Assembly: GCF_004123795.1 (NCBI RefSeq)
Contig: NZ_MSSM01000006.1
Span: 1-64,000, forward strand
Length of the DNA stretch: 64,000 nucleotides
Source of the DNA: Lacticaseibacillus chiayiensis
GTDB taxonomy: Bacteria > Bacillota > Bacilli > Lactobacillales > Lactobacillaceae
Reading direction: 5' to 3'
The notes under the pieces were generated by a model, which was not told the origin of the DNA, did not search any database, and saw only the letters and a list, made by a program, of their open reading frames with translations. Made by a program: the position numbers and the translations under genes. Below, piece after piece: positions 18,026-27,602 of the stretch (position 1 is its first letter; each line of letters starts with the position of its first letter).

Positions 18026-18478
18026 TCAGCGTTTAGGTTGCTGGGCCAGCCATTTAGCAACGGCCCAGCGATGCGTCGGACGCTTGAGTTCCGCCAATGC
18101 CAGATCAATGGGCATCAGCATCAACGTGTTGAACGTTTCCAAAGGATCTTGGACAAACGCCAGCTCGTCACAGGCAAAAAAAGTTGCCGGATGATAATAC
18201 GCGGTTTGCCGATGGTGGGAATAAAAATATTCTGACGACTTGCCCAGTTTTTTGGTCACATGAACCGTCGCGCCAAATTCCTCAAGCAATTCACGCGCCA
18301 AAGTTGCCTCAGGCGTTTCACCTTTTTCAACTCCGCCACCCGGTAAAAACAAAGCATGGTTCGGGGCTTGTAAAATTAGCAGTCGTGCACCGCTGTGGTC
18401 CGGAATCACGCCATACGCGCCAATTCGGGTGTGATAATCTAATTTAGGATCTTTTCGACCAAACACTGGATCAATCAT
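18026..18478 (-). CDS. Nudix hydrolase
   Basis: 150 residues. The Nudix box is GGGVEKGETPEATLARELLEEFGA near residues 49-72, with all key Gly, Glu and Arg residues (GX5EX7REX2EEXG). The substrate is unknown; neighbours do not help. The start at 18478 (MIDPVFGRKDPKL) has GGAGGG 9 nt upstream, and an upstream in-frame codon lacks a site. It is convergent with the HD gene, with 11 bp between stops and no obvious terminator. Confidence 0.88.
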   Translation of the reverse strand: MIDPVFGRKDPKLDYHTRIGAYGVIPDHSGARLLILQAPNHALFLPGGGVEKGETPEATLARELLEEFGATVHVTKKLGKSSEYFYSHHRQTAYYHPATFFACDELAFVQDPLETFNTLMLMPIDLALAELKRPTHRWAVAKWLAQQPKR

Positions 18479-18549
18479 ATGGCATCCCTCCGCTTTTGAC
18501 CACATTATACCCTAACCAATTTCTAACCTCTACATAAGGAGTCCTTTCG

Positions 18550-19599
18550 ATGACTGTTCAGGAAACGTTATTTGTTTTTTCAATTCCCATCGTGCTGGGA
18601 ATCATCTTTGCCATCAGCTTTACGGTTGAGCCGCGCCGCCTAATTAATGGTTGGCTGTTCAATCTGTTTGCGGTTGCCTTCCTGTTTACACTCGCTTTAG
18701 CCATTTTAGGGTCAAGTAATCTACTGCTGATTTCGGTTGCGGGTACGCTGTTCGTCATCACCGTGCTGATTGTCATTCTCATATTCACCTTACACTTGTT
18801 CTGGCTGTTGTGGAATGCTATCTTGGTTTGGCGGCGTGAAGGCCATTCATTGAGCAATATGTTGACACTTTACATCGCTATCGGGTTACTTTTATTGGAG
18901 ATTGCCGCTTCATTCGGGCGCCGATTTATTCCGGAGCCGATCTACATCACTTTAGCTGTTTTCTTCAGTTTCGGTGGTCTGTATATTTTGCTAACGCTTT
19001 ACAACTTCCTGACAGTACTCATCCTGTACAATCTGCGACCGCAGCCGCACAACCGCACATTTCTCATTGTGCTCGGTGCTGGCTTACTCCATGGCGATCA
19101 GGTTTCACCATTGCTCGCCAGCCGCATTGACACCGCCATCAAGTTTTATCATAAGCAGATTAAAAAAGGACGCCCGGCTCCGCGAATTATATTCTCCGGC
19201 GGCAAGGGTAGCGACGAGACAATCTCCGAAGCACTGGCCATGCAGCGCTATGCTTTGGGAAAAGGCATTCCGGAAAAAGACACCCTGTTAGAGGACAAGT
19301 CCACAACAACACTGGAAAATATGACTTTTTCCAAGCGCTTGATTACACAGGAAATTGGTGAGGCGCCGTACAAAGCTAGCTTCTTTACCAACAACTACCA
19401 TCTTTTCCGTGCTGGTATTTATGCCCGCATGGCGGGAATTGATGCCAATGGCGTTGGCGGCAACACCTCCTTTTATTTTCTGCCTAATGCAGTCATCCGC
19501 GAATACCTTGCCTTGGTAGTGCTTTACAAACGGCGGCATGTCATTGCGTTTGGCGTGATTGTGTTCATAGCACTTGTCCAACTACTGCGAGGCTGGTAA
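18550..19599 (+). CDS. YdcF-family (DUF218/ElyC) membrane protein
   Basis: 349 residues. The N-terminal half has about six membrane helices. The DUF218 domain starts near residue 172 with TFLIVLGAGLLHGDQVSPLLASRID and continues with RIIFSGGKGSDETISEALAMQRYAL, LLEDKSTTTLENMTFSK and TNNYHLFRAGIYAR, which are the family signatures. A final hydrophobic helix closes the protein. Related proteins affect envelope or polysaccharide homeostasis. AAGGAG precedes the ATG. It is divergent from the Nudix gene. Confidence 0.88.
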   Translation: MTVQETLFVFSIPIVLGIIFAISFTVEPRRLINGWLFNLFAVAFLFTLALAILGSSNLLLISVAGTLFVITVLIVILIFTLHLFWLLWNAILVWRREGHSLSNMLTLYIAIGLLLLEIAASFGRRFIPEPIYITLAVFFSFGGLYILLTLYNFLTVLILYNLRPQPHNRTFLIVLGAGLLHGDQVSPLLASRIDTAIKFYHKQIKKGRPAPRIIFSGGKGSDETISEALAMQRYALGKGIPEKDTLLEDKSTTTLENMTFSKRLITQEIGEAPYKASFFTNNYHLFRAGIYARMAGIDANGVGGNTSFYFLPNAVIREYLALVVLYKRRHVIAFGVIVFIALVQLLRGW

Positions 19600-19689
19600 C
19601 TGCTGCAAGCCATTTGCGTGCGGAAGCTGGGTTATTTCGATATACTGGATTTAACTGTACCAAGTTTCAAATCATGAGGGGTGTGAGCG

Positions 19690-20070
19690 ATGTTAAAAGA
19701 ATTCAAAAAATTCATCATGCGCGGTAATGTCTTGGATCTTGCTGTCGGGGTTATCATCGGGAGTGCTTTTACCGGCCTGGTTACCTCCTTGACAAAGAAT
19801 CTGATCAACCCGATTCTGTCCATATTTGCCGGCAAAACAGATCTGAGCGGTTTGTCATTCACGCTGTTAGGCGCCAAATTTACATATGGCAATTTCCTTA
19901 ACGACGTGATCAACTTTTTGATCATTGCCTTTGTTGTCTTCTTAATCGTGCGCAGCGTCAACCGCTTCCTCCCTGCCAAGCCGGCAAAACCGACTGGCCC
20001 GACACAGACAGCATTACTTGAAGAAATTCGTGACCTTTTGAAGGAAGAGGATGCTAAGACTAAAAATTAA
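19690..20070 (+). CDS. mscL: Large-conductance mechanosensitive channel
   Basis: Homopentameric channel opened by membrane tension, which releases solutes on hypo-osmotic shock. It has 126 residues. The first helix has NVLDLAVGVIIGSAFTGLVTSL (residues 13-34), the second NFLNDVINFLIIAFVVFLIVR, and the C-terminal helix TALLEEIRDLLKEE. These are typical in length and order. GAGGGGTG lies before the ATG. It is a single-gene unit closed by a strong terminator. Confidence 0.96.
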   Translation: MLKEFKKFIMRGNVLDLAVGVIIGSAFTGLVTSLTKNLINPILSIFAGKTDLSGLSFTLLGAKFTYGNFLNDVINFLIIAFVVFLIVRSVNRFLPAKPAKPTGPTQTALLEEIRDLLKEEDAKTKN

Positions 20071-20109
20071 CGACTGATCATATGAACATTCATTATGTGT
20101 AACAAAAAG

Positions 20110-20150
20110 CGGTTCAAGGGAGTTGCAAAGCTCACCTGAACCGTTTTTTT
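20110..20150 (+). terminator. Terminator of mscL
   Basis: CGGTTCA (20110-20116) pairs with TGAACCG (20137-20143), with an inner GGAG/CTCACC step, followed by seven Ts. Confidence 0.85.
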
Positions 20151-20180
20151 GGTCTTCGCTGTTATTCTACAAAAAGTGTG

Positions 20181-20696
20181 TCAATTGAGTCGCCGCCAAA
20201 CGTACTTCAGCCATTTGATGAGCAGTGCTCCGATCCAGAGCAACGGGGCAGTCAAAACCAGAAATAACTGAAAGGCAAACCGAACAATGAAAGCACTGAT
20301 GCGATCGATTCCGCCACTTTCCAATATTGAGGCCATGACTGGCGTCGTACTGTAAATGAAATTCTGATAGACATTCATGTCCTTTTTCATTTCTGCGACG
20401 TAATCTTTGGTGGATCGACCGGTAGTCGCCAAGCGTTGTGCGTTACGTTCGATTTTATCGAGAAAACTCGGTGCCACCCCTAACCAGCTCACTAGTAAAT
20501 AAACGTCGCCGAGTGTCAATCCGACGCTAAGTCCATTCGTCTTTTTCAAGTGAAAGAACAACGTTAATAAGGCATATGCCGCAAATAATCTGATTCGCTT
20601 TTGCATAGGCAACAATCCTATCTCTGACGCCAAAGCCGCTGTCAGCAAGCAGATACACATTCGTGTCATTGGTTTATGCGGAAAAAGCGTCTTCAC
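20181..20696 (-). CDS. Hypothetical membrane protein, 171 residues
   Basis: I do not recognise a family. Hydrophobic segments lie near residues 12-30, 35-50, 58-75 and 138-162 (FAFQLFLVLTAPLLWIGALLI). A polar stretch between them (KIERNAQRLATTGRSTKDYVAEMKKDMNVYQ) resembles an amphipathic helix. The start is probably GTG at 20696, six bp after the end of the ASCH gene, so the two are likely one transcript. The GTG start and weak ribosome site fit translational coupling. Confidence 0.65.
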   Translation of the reverse strand: MKTLFPHKPMTRMCICLLTAALASEIGLLPMQKRIRLFAAYALLTLFFHLKKTNGLSVGLTLGDVYLLVSWLGVAPSFLDKIERNAQRLATTGRSTKDYVAEMKKDMNVYQNFIYSTTPVMASILESGGIDRISAFIVRFAFQLFLVLTAPLLWIGALLIKWLKYVWRRLN

Positions 20697-20702
20697 CTTA
20701 TC

Positions 20703-21032
20703 TTATTTCAAATGAATCGCTAAAACACCATATTCGACTTCCTGCTGTTTCGAATAAATCCGGTAAGTATCACTAACCATTTTAGCCACTGAATCAGTTG
20801 GGGCGCTGCCTACGCTGGTTCCTTGATAATGATCATATAATTGCGCGAAACTGGCGAATTTTTCAAGTTTAGCGACCCGTTTACTCATTTGCTGCTGTGT
20901 CACCAAATCTTCAAAAACAATCAGATCACCCACCCGCAGTTGCTGCCGCTTTTGGTCATTTAATCTGATTTCAATAGTCTTGCTGCCTTCTCGTACCAGC
21001 TCAAATTGATCGTGCATGAGCCCCATTTTCAT
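20703..21032 (-). CDS. ASCH-domain protein
   Basis: 109 residues starting MKMGLMHDQFELVREGSKTIEIRL. The ASCH fold (RNA-binding, PUA-like) is shown by KTIEIRLNDQKRQQLRVGDLIVFED, near residues 17-41, and the late YGVLAIHLK strand. ASCH proteins are small nucleic-acid-binding or RNA-modification-related proteins; a few are nucleoside amidohydrolases. GAAGGTG lies 6-10 nt before the ATG. It is followed closely by a membrane protein gene. The function is unknown. Confidence 0.82.
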   Translation of the reverse strand: MKMGLMHDQFELVREGSKTIEIRLNDQKRQQLRVGDLIVFEDLVTQQQMSKRVAKLEKFASFAQLYDHYQGTSVGSAPTDSVAKMVSDTYRIYSKQQEVEYGVLAIHLK

Positions 21033-21172
21033 ATTGTCACCTTCTTTCCGCAAGAATCTGCGCAAATCCTAAACTTTAGCCGAATTCGACAGCCTACGAG
21101 CCTTTCCGTTAGGCGCTAGCATTCATATAAGAATGGTCATGTTGGTTGTTTCTCAATTATAATTCAACAAAT

Positions 21173-21206
21173 AAAAAGCCGCATCTCAAATGAAGATGCA
21201 GCTTTT
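21173..21206 (-). terminator. Terminator downstream of prs
   Basis: AAGCTGCATCT and AGATGCGGCTT form an 11-bp stem with one wobble, followed by TTTTT on the minus strand, 17 bp after the prs stop. Confidence 0.88.
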
Positions 21207-21222
21207 GGTTTGCTTTCTTAAG

Positions 21223-22197
21223 TTATTTCGTAAACCGGTTCTCAAACAACGGCGTCACGGAACGGTTCTCCTGAATCCGCATGATAGCGCGACCCATCAA
21301 CGGTCCCACGGAAACAACATCGAGTTTGTCAATGTGCTTATCAGCTGGCAAATTAATTGAATCGGTGACAACGACTTTTTCAATGGCTGAGTGGGTTAAG
21401 CGTTCCACCGCCGGGCCAGAGAAGATTGCGTGGGTTGCGGCTACCAGAACTTCAGTTGCGCCGGCATCTTTTAAGGCTTGAGCTGCAAGTGTAATGGTTC
21501 CGGCAGTATCGATCATGTCATCGATGATGATACATTGCTTCCCAGTCACGTTACCGACAATGTTCATGACCTCGGCAACATTTGGCCGCGGACGCCGCTT
21601 GTCGATAATAGCAATTGGTGCTTTAAGGAATTCTGCTAACTTACGGGCGCGGGTAACCCCGCCATGATCGGGTGAAACGACAACGGTGTCGGCACCGTCA
21701 TAATGATTCCGCAAGAAGTAGTCGGCCAACAAAGGCGCACCCACAAGGTGATCCACTGGAATATCGAAGAAACCTTGAATTTGGGCAGCGTGCAGATCAA
21801 GCGCCAGCACACGGGTCGCGCCCGCGCGTTCAAGCATATTGGCAACCAGTTTCGCCGTAATCGGTTCACGTGAACGCGCTTTGCGATCTTGCCGAGCGTA
21901 ACCGTAATAAGGCATCACAACATTGATGGTGTGGGCAGATGCCCGCCGCAACGCATCAATCATAATCAGCAATTCCATCAAGTTGTCATTCACTGGGCTG
22001 GATGTCGACTGGATCAGATAAACATCATCCCCACGAATACTTTCCTCGATGTTGATCTGAATCTCTCCATCGCTAAAACGTTTCACTGAGGATTTCCCCA
22101 GCTTGACACCAACCTCAGCAGCAATTTTTTCTGCTAACGGTTTGTTCGAATTCAAGGCAAAAATCTTTAATCTCGGGTCACCGTACTGCTCAGACAT
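21223..22197 (-). CDS. prs: Ribose-phosphate pyrophosphokinase
   Basis: Makes PRPP from ribose 5-phosphate and ATP for nucleotide, His and Trp synthesis. It has 324 residues. Motifs: [17 protein letters not shown] near 39, [17 protein letters not shown] near 97, [14 protein letters not shown] near 132, and the PRPP loop [11 protein letters not shown] near 222. The start at 22197 has GGAGGAA 3-9 nt upstream. The gene directly follows glmU (97 bp), the standard glmU-prs order of Firmicutes. Confidence 0.97.
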   Translation of the reverse strand: MSEQYGDPRLKIFALNSNKPLAEKIAAEVGVKLGKSSVKRFSDGEIQINIEESIRGDDVYLIQSTSSPVNDNLMELLIMIDALRRASAHTINVVMPYYGYARQDRKARSREPITAKLVANMLERAGATRVLALDLHAAQIQGFFDIPVDHLVGAPLLADYFLRNHYDGADTVVVSPDHGGVTRARKLAEFLKAPIAIIDKRRPRPNVAEVMNIVGNVTGKQCIIIDDMIDTAGTITLAAQALKDAGATEVLVAATHAIFSGPAVERLTHSAIEKVVVTDSINLPADKHIDKLDVVSVGPLMGRAIMRIQENRSVTPLFENRFTK

Positions 22198-22294
22198 ATC
22201 TTCCTCCACGAATTATTATAGGCTGCGAAAAATTGTTCCACAAAAAGCTTAGCGAATTGACGAAAAAAAGCAAGCACATAAGACGAATTATAAC

Positions 22295-23683
22295 CTAATT
22301 CCAATCTGGATCGTTCGCGACCGACAACCGTTTCCAGTAATCCTCTTTCGTCGTTTGGCGGGCACGGGCGATGGCCATTGCATGAAATGGCACGTCTTTA
22401 GTAATAGTCGACCCTGCCGCAATAAAGCTATGATCTGCCACTTCAACTGGCGCCACAATATTTGAGTTGGATCCGATAAACGCATGATCGCCGATCGTAC
22501 TTTGCCACTTTTTAACCCCGTCGTAGTTGACGAATACCACGCCGCATCCAACGTTTATGTCAGTACCGAGTGTTGCATTGCCAACATACGTGAGATGGCC
22601 GACCTTAGTACGCGCACCGATTTTGGCCTTCTTAATTTCCACAAAGTTCCCCAGATGGACATATTCGCCGATATCGGCATCCGGCCGCAAATGCGAGTTA
22701 GGGCCGATGTCGCTGTGGGCACGCATGATGGCATGCTCAATGGTCGAGCTCGTGACGGTTACATCGTTTTCCAGCGTGGCATCGATGAGTTCGGAATGTG
22801 TGCCAATGTGGCAATCCTCACCGATGACGGTTTCACCCTTCAAATAAACGCCGGGTTCAATAACCGTGTCAGCGCCAATCTGAACATCCGTATCAATGTA
22901 AGTGGTTGCCGGATCGATCAAGGTAACGCCGCTACGCATATGCTGTTCGTTGATCCGTTGCTGCATGATGCGTGTCGCTTTGGCCAATGCAACGCGATCA
23001 TTAACGCCTAACGATTCTGTGTAATCCGGCATTTGATAGGCGGCCACTTTTTCCCCGGCTTCACGCAAAATACCAAGAACGTCCGGCAAATAATACTCGC
23101 CTTGCGCATTGTTGTTTTTAACCCGATGCAATGCCTTAAACAGCGACTGGTTATCAAAAACGTAAACGCCCGTGTTGATTTCGGAAATGAGCGCTTCTTC
23201 CGGAGTGGCATCTTTTTGTTCGACATTCTTAACAACATTGCCATCAGCGTCGCGAATAATCCGGCCATATCCAGTCGGGTCAGGAGCATTGGCCGTCAAA
23301 ATAGTGGCTTTTGCGCCCTTCGCTTCATGATAGGCAAACAAGTCATTTAACGTTTTCGCGGTAAACAGCGGCGTGTCACCACTCATGATCAGTGTGGAGC
23401 CGTCTTTTTGGCCTAATAACGGCTCAGCCTGCAAAACTGCATGGCCAGTACCAAGTTGCTCTTCTTGTAAAACAAATTCAGTCCGGCTGCCAAGCGTTTT
23501 CTCAACCGCTTCAGCGCCGTGGCCCACGATTGTCACAATGGCGTCCGGATGAATCGCCCCAACCTGACTCACCACATGCTCAACCATGCTCTTACCACAA
23601 ACCGGCTGTAAAACTTTATAATATTTCGACTTCATCCGCGTCCCCTTACCGGCCGCAAGAATGATGGTGAATTTCTTTGACAT
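22295..23683 (-). CDS. glmU: Bifunctional GlmU: GlcN-1-P acetyltransferase / GlcNAc-1-P uridylyltransferase
   Basis: Makes UDP-GlcNAc for the cell wall. It has 462 residues. The N-terminal uridylyltransferase has [23 protein letters not shown] (residues 9-31). From about 255 the left-handed beta-helix of hexapeptide repeats ([29 protein letters not shown]) carries the acetyltransferase, with NYDGVKK near 386. GGAG lies before the ATG at 23683. It is upstream of prs and downstream of purR and a VanZ-RDD gene, though those are separated by repeat G and a terminator. Confidence 0.97.
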   Translation of the reverse strand: MSKKFTIILAAGKGTRMKSKYYKVLQPVCGKSMVEHVVSQVGAIHPDAIVTIVGHGAEAVEKTLGSRTEFVLQEEQLGTGHAVLQAEPLLGQKDGSTLIMSGDTPLFTAKTLNDLFAYHEAKGAKATILTANAPDPTGYGRIIRDADGNVVKNVEQKDATPEEALISEINTGVYVFDNQSLFKALHRVKNNNAQGEYYLPDVLGILREAGEKVAAYQMPDYTESLGVNDRVALAKATRIMQQRINEQHMRSGVTLIDPATTYIDTDVQIGADTVIEPGVYLKGETVIGEDCHIGTHSELIDATLENDVTVTSSTIEHAIMRAHSDIGPNSHLRPDADIGEYVHLGNFVEIKKAKIGARTKVGHLTYVGNATLGTDINVGCGVVFVNYDGVKKWQSTIGDHAFIGSNSNIVAPVEVADHSFIAAGSTITKDVPFHAMAIARARQTTKEDYWKRLSVANDPDWN

Positions 23684-23746
23684 GCTAATGCTCCATTCCT
23701 AATTGTCTTATTTCATAATAGACCAGCGTGGCAGGGGAGACAACAA

Positions 23747-23872
23747 GTGAGCGTGAACTGGGCCGGTTAGAAACCGAAACATAAGCGGACTCAAGCCTAA
23801 ATGGCTGGTCGTTGGCCATTTAGCTTGAGGTCACTGACATTCCGCCCCCTAACCACGCCAGTTCACGCTCAC
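23747..23872. repeat. Palindromic intergenic element, copy G
   Basis: The outer 15 bp (GTGAGCGTGAACTGG at 23747-23761 and CCAGTTCACGCTCAC at 23858-23872) form a perfect inverted repeat. The inner hairpin CTCAAGCCTAAATGGC...GCCATTTAGCTTGAG is near-perfect but reads differently from other copies. Confidence 0.88.
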
Positions 23873-23873
23873 G

Positions 23874-23907
23874 CAAAAAGCAGATCCGCCTGCGCACGGA
23901 TCTGCTT
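23874..23907 (-). terminator. Terminator downstream of the VanZ-RDD gene
   Basis: AAGCAGATCCG and CGGATCTGCTT form an 11-bp perfect stem followed by TTTTTG on the minus strand. It abuts repeat copy G. Confidence 0.85.
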
Positions 23908-23920
23908 CCAAAAACTGCCG

Positions 23921-25093
23921 TCACTGCTCGTCATCAGCGGTGTGTTGCTTAACATCAGCCGAAACTTTTAATGTACTAATCTGAGTGGTATCCGCCCACG
24001 CATCGTAGAAGAAGCGATAATGCCGCGTGAACGTTTCCCAAATGAAATTGAGAACAACCAGGACCGATATTAAGCCAAAGAATCCCAATGCGGCAAGATT
24101 GATCTCAGTCTGATGTCCTAAAACAACATACTCAATCAAAAAATTGCTAGCGCCAATCAGACTTGAATAAGCTAGGCCATATAACAAAGCTTCCCGCAAC
24201 AGAAGTCGCCAAAAACCAACCGGACGGCCATCAGTACGAACAATTTTAATCCGAACCAAGCTCTTGCCTAAGGTTTTCCCATCATTAAAGACTGGCCAGA
24301 TAACGAAAACAAAGAACAGTGGCAAAACCATTTCGCTCAAGAAATCCGGCAACTGTGCCCACCCAAGTAAGCGGAACAAAAACCTGATCATCAAGCTAAC
24401 GATGGTGCTTAATATCATAAAATCAATAAAAAAAGCAACTAGGCGGCGCATCAACGTCACCCGAACACCGCGCGCCTGACTTTTGGCATCCATCGTATCC
24501 CGAGACGGTAACGCCTGCATGAGAATGGGAGCCAAAACACCACCGATCAAGCCGCCAGTAGTATTAAGAATCAGATCATCCACATCAAACAGTCGATACG
24601 GCCGTGGATAGAAGCCATACAGCCCTGACAACTGGGTCAGTTCAAAGAAAAGACTCAAGCCAAAGCTCATTATGATGATCTGCGGCACACTGCGTTTAAA
24701 ATAATAGCGCAGATAAAAACCAAAGGGGATCGTCAAGACGATGTTAAAGAATGGCTGGATAAACGCGGATTGTTTCAACGCCGCCAACCATGTGTGCGGA
24801 TTGGTCGGAGAAAAGACCGTCGTGTGAATAAAGTAGCGCAAAGCCATGAACGGAATCAGATTATATTTTGGTCCGGTAAACTGCGCAACTGCCTCGCGTG
24901 ACGGGAGCGGTAAGATAATCAGAAAATAAGCTGATAACAGGTAAAATATGAACGAATAGATCACGATCGCCCGCCACCAGCTAAACGCACCGTAACGCCG
25001 ATAAACAATCACCAGAAACGGTAGCGCAAGCACTAATGCTAAAAACGGGAACGTGATCAGTGCCGTTTTAACCGGTCCGAGGTAAGCACTCAT
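23921..25093 (-). CDS. VanZ-like / RDD-domain membrane protein
   Basis: 390 residues. The N-terminal VanZ-like part (residues 1-195) has five hydrophobic segments and the motif FELTQLSGLYGFYPRPYRLFDVDDLILNTTGG, typical of VanZ-family membrane proteins. After a linker (SRDTMDAKSQARG), the RDD domain starts with RVTLMRRLVAFFIDFMIL near 214 and includes DGKTLGKSLVRIKIVRTDG. This domain pairing occurs in lactobacilli; neither domain has a settled role, and relatives confer teicoplanin tolerance. It overlaps the purR stop by 4 bp (ATGA), implying coupling. Confidence 0.85.
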   Translation of the reverse strand: MSAYLGPVKTALITFPFLALVLALPFLVIVYRRYGAFSWWRAIVIYSFIFYLLSAYFLIILPLPSREAVAQFTGPKYNLIPFMALRYFIHTTVFSPTNPHTWLAALKQSAFIQPFFNIVLTIPFGFYLRYYFKRSVPQIIIMSFGLSLFFELTQLSGLYGFYPRPYRLFDVDDLILNTTGGLIGGVLAPILMQALPSRDTMDAKSQARGVRVTLMRRLVAFFIDFMILSTIVSLMIRFLFRLLGWAQLPDFLSEMVLPLFFVFVIWPVFNDGKTLGKSLVRIKIVRTDGRPVGFWRLLLREALLYGLAYSSLIGASNFLIEYVVLGHQTEINLAALGFFGLISVLVVLNFIWETFTRHYRFFYDAWADTTQISTLKVSADVKQHTADDEQ

Positions 25094-25938
25094 TGATGGC
25101 TCACCTCAAGCAGCTGCTGATTCTGACTAAGAAAGTTCCCGGCGGTGGCATGGAGGGTGTTCGCCTTGGTGTCAACCTTATCAACCCGAATCAGTGATGT
25201 ATATTCATTGACCATCCGATCACCATCGAACTTGCCTTCTGCAAAGACGGTGATGCCAACCATTTCGGCATTAAATTCGTCAATCAACGCCTTCATGCCA
25301 TTGACCGTGCCACCGCCTTTCATGAAATCGTCGACAATCAGTACCCGCGAATTTGCCGGAAGACTACGCTTGCTCAGCTCCATTTTCTCGATCCGCGCCG
25401 AGGACCCGGAGACATAGTTGACGGAAACAGTCGAGCCTTCAGTAATTTTGGAATCGCGTCGGACGATGACAAACGGCACATTCAGATACTGGCTAACACT
25501 TTGGGCAATGGGAATACCCTTGGTCGCAACGGTCATCACCGCGTCGACCTTGGCATCGCGATACTGGGTGGCAATCAACCGGCCAATTTGTCGTAACACA
25601 CTAGGCGTCCCGAGCAAATCCGAAAGATAAACATAGCCACCTGGCAACAGGCGATCAGTTTCCGACAGCCGCTTAGCCATGGCAGCAATAAACTTCTCGG
25701 CCTCATCTTCGCCCATGATCGGGATGTACCGCACACCGCCGGCCGCTCCCGGAACCGTCTCAAGAATTCCGGTTTGTCGTTGCGCAAAGGTCCGTCTTAC
25801 AATTGCCAGGTCCTCACTAATCGAGGATTTGGCACTTTCATACCGCTTAGAAAAAAAAGTCAACGGTATCAGCGTATGCGGCCGTTCTAACAAGTACCGG
25901 GTCATATCGATCAAGCGATCACTGCGTCTTACTTTCAT
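25090..25938 (-). CDS. purR: Purine operon repressor PurR
   Basis: PRPP-sensing repressor of purine synthesis genes in Gram-positives. It has 282 residues. An N-terminal winged HTH (residues 1-75, with RRSDRLIDMTRYLLERPHTLIPLTFFSKRY) precedes a phosphoribosyltransferase-fold effector domain. That domain carries VLIVDDFMKGGGT near 199-211, the PRPP-binding loop. PurR usually binds an operator with conserved CGAAC; a CGAACGTTCG palindrome lies 110 bp upstream. AGGAG lies about 9 nt before the ATG. It is followed by the coupled VanZ-RDD gene. Confidence 0.95.
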   Translation of the reverse strand: MKVRRSDRLIDMTRYLLERPHTLIPLTFFSKRYESAKSSISEDLAIVRRTFAQRQTGILETVPGAAGGVRYIPIMGEDEAEKFIAAMAKRLSETDRLLPGGYVYLSDLLGTPSVLRQIGRLIATQYRDAKVDAVMTVATKGIPIAQSVSQYLNVPFVIVRRDSKITEGSTVSVNYVSGSSARIEKMELSKRSLPANSRVLIVDDFMKGGGTVNGMKALIDEFNAEMVGITVFAEGKFDGDRMVNEYTSLIRVDKVDTKANTLHATAGNFLSQNQQLLEVSHQ

Positions 25939-26046
25939 TTGTTCCGCTCCTAACTCCGAATATTTAGCCTAATGCTAACATTCCGTGATAATCTTACCAA
26001 GTATAAATGCTTTTGCCGAAAATTTCGACCCTTTTAATCGAATTTC

Positions 26047-26062
26047 TCACCGAACGTTCGCA
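26047..26062. promoter_or_regulatory. Candidate PurR operator between purR and the FetAB genes
   Basis: ACCGAACGTTCGCAT has the CCGAAC core of Gram-positive PurBoxes in a 10-bp palindrome (CGAACGTTCG). Two spaced inverted boxes are usual, and only one convincing core is seen. It sits in the divergent region of purR, so autoregulation is plausible but unproven. Confidence 0.35.
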
Positions 26063-26158
26063 TTTGTTCATTTTTACGTCTCTCACCTTACAAGTCGTAT
26101 CAGTGGTCTCCCGCCTCATTCTATATTAGAATGGTTATAAAGAGAGGTAGGGAAAAGT

Positions 26159-26809
26159 ATGAATGCTTTTGAATTACACCATATGACTTTTGCGCCAACA
26201 AAAACGGCTATCCTAAATGACATCAATCTGGATATTCCTTGGGGAATTGATCTTACCATTGCCGGGCACTCCGGGTCTGGCAAAAGTACGCTGCTGCGCC
26301 TGCTTGCCACGCTACTGACGCCGACAAGTGGCACGATTCTATACAATGGTAAGCCTCAGTCTGATTACGATCCAATTCTGTATCGGCGCGAAGTATCTTA
26401 TTGCGCCCAGCAACCTGCCTTGTTTGGTGCCACTGTGGCCGATGATCTACGTTTTCCATTCACGATTCGCAACACTGAAATGCCGCGTGAGCAAGCTGAA
26501 GCCGCGCTGGAAAGCGTCGATCTGGCGAAAACCATGCTCGACGCACCAACACAAAACCTGTCCGGCGGTGAACGACAGCGCGTTGCTTTATTGCGTCATC
26601 TATTCTTTCCGCCTAAAGTCCTGCTGCTGGATGAGGTCACGACCGGATTGGATCCGGACACAAAAGCTGTGATCCACAACCTGTTGGACCGCCAAAACAA
26701 AAAGGGGATTACCCTTGTCAGCGTGACTCATGACGAAAGCGAATTGCACATGGCAAAGAATCTCATGACGTTGGTAGACGGCCAATTTGAGGAGGTAACG
26801 CTAGCATGA
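26159..26809 (+). CDS. ABC transporter ATPase, FetA/YbbL-like
   Basis: 216 residues. Walker A is GHSGSGKST near residues 37-45, then the Q-loop YCAQQPALFG. The signature is LSGGERQRVALLRHLF near 133, then Walker B LLLDEVTTGLDPD near 155 and the H-loop VTHDESE near 193. It pairs with the next gene, a FetB-type permease whose start overlaps its stop by 4 bp (ATGA). In E. coli, FetAB is an iron exporter that raises resistance to oxidative stress. That role is inferred here from the pairing. Confidence 0.85.
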   Translation: MNAFELHHMTFAPTKTAILNDINLDIPWGIDLTIAGHSGSGKSTLLRLLATLLTPTSGTILYNGKPQSDYDPILYRREVSYCAQQPALFGATVADDLRFPFTIRNTEMPREQAEAALESVDLAKTMLDAPTQNLSGGERQRVALLRHLFFPPKVLLLDEVTTGLDPDTKAVIHNLLDRQNKKGITLVSVTHDESELHMAKNLMTLVDGQFEEVTLA

Positions 26810-27567
26810 ATAGTCAGTTAATTGTATCACCTCTGGCACTGCTACTGGCGCTCATCCTAGTCGTCATTGCGCTGGCCATCAATCTTAAAGAAGCGTTGGG
26901 GATGACCCAAGATCTGATCGTCGGTGTCGTGCGTGCGGTCATTCAGCTAACGGTTGTCGGCTTTGTTTTGACCTATATTATTAAAGTCAACACGGTTTGG
27001 TTAACGCTAGCCATGGTGGCCATCATTATTTTCAACGCTGCGTGGAACGCCAAAAAGCGTGCCGGCACCATTCCCGATGCGTTTGTCACTAGCTTGCTGG
27101 CCGTTACGACAGCAACCGGGCTCACGCTGATTATGCTGGTTTCCGTCCGCGCCATTCGCTTCATTCCTGCACAAATTGTCCCAATCAGCGGCATGATTGC
27201 CAGTAACGTCATGGTAGCGACCGGCTTGGCATACCGCAGCCTCAACACCGAATTCACGGATTTGCGACCGCAAGTCCTCGAGCGTCTTGCCCTGGGAGCC
27301 AACCTTAAACAAGCCAGTCAAAAACTCATCGTCAACGCCATTAAAACCGGCATGGCGCCAACAATCGATTCAGCAAAAACGGTCGGGCTGGTCAGCTTGC
27401 CCGGCATGATGTCCGGTCTGATCTTTGCCGGCATTGATCCAACAAAAGCCATTATGTACCAGATCATGGTCACCTTTATGTTACTGGGCGCCACGAGTCT
27501 CGGCAGCTTCATTGCCGTTTATCGCAGTTATCCACGCTTTTATAATGATCAAAAGCAATTACGATAA
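26806..27567 (+). CDS. FetB/YbbM-like ABC permease (UPF0014)
   Basis: 253 residues with about seven hydrophobic helices. The UPF0014 signature regions are seen: DLIVGVVRAVIQLTVVGFVLTYI near 35, and RLALGANLKQASQKLIVNAIKTGMAPTIDSAKTVGLVSLPGMMSG near 160-205, which is strongly conserved in FetB. It is coupled to the ATPase by an ATGA overlap. The complex probably exports iron or another metal; this is family-level inference. A strong terminator follows. Confidence 0.86.
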   Translation: MNSQLIVSPLALLLALILVVIALAINLKEALGMTQDLIVGVVRAVIQLTVVGFVLTYIIKVNTVWLTLAMVAIIIFNAAWNAKKRAGTIPDAFVTSLLAVTTATGLTLIMLVSVRAIRFIPAQIVPISGMIASNVMVATGLAYRSLNTEFTDLRPQVLERLALGANLKQASQKLIVNAIKTGMAPTIDSAKTVGLVSLPGMMSGLIFAGIDPTKAIMYQIMVTFMLLGATSLGSFIAVYRSYPRFYNDQKQLR

Positions 27568-27602
27568 TCATTAGCCAGTTCGCATCAAACAAGCATAAAA
27601 AG

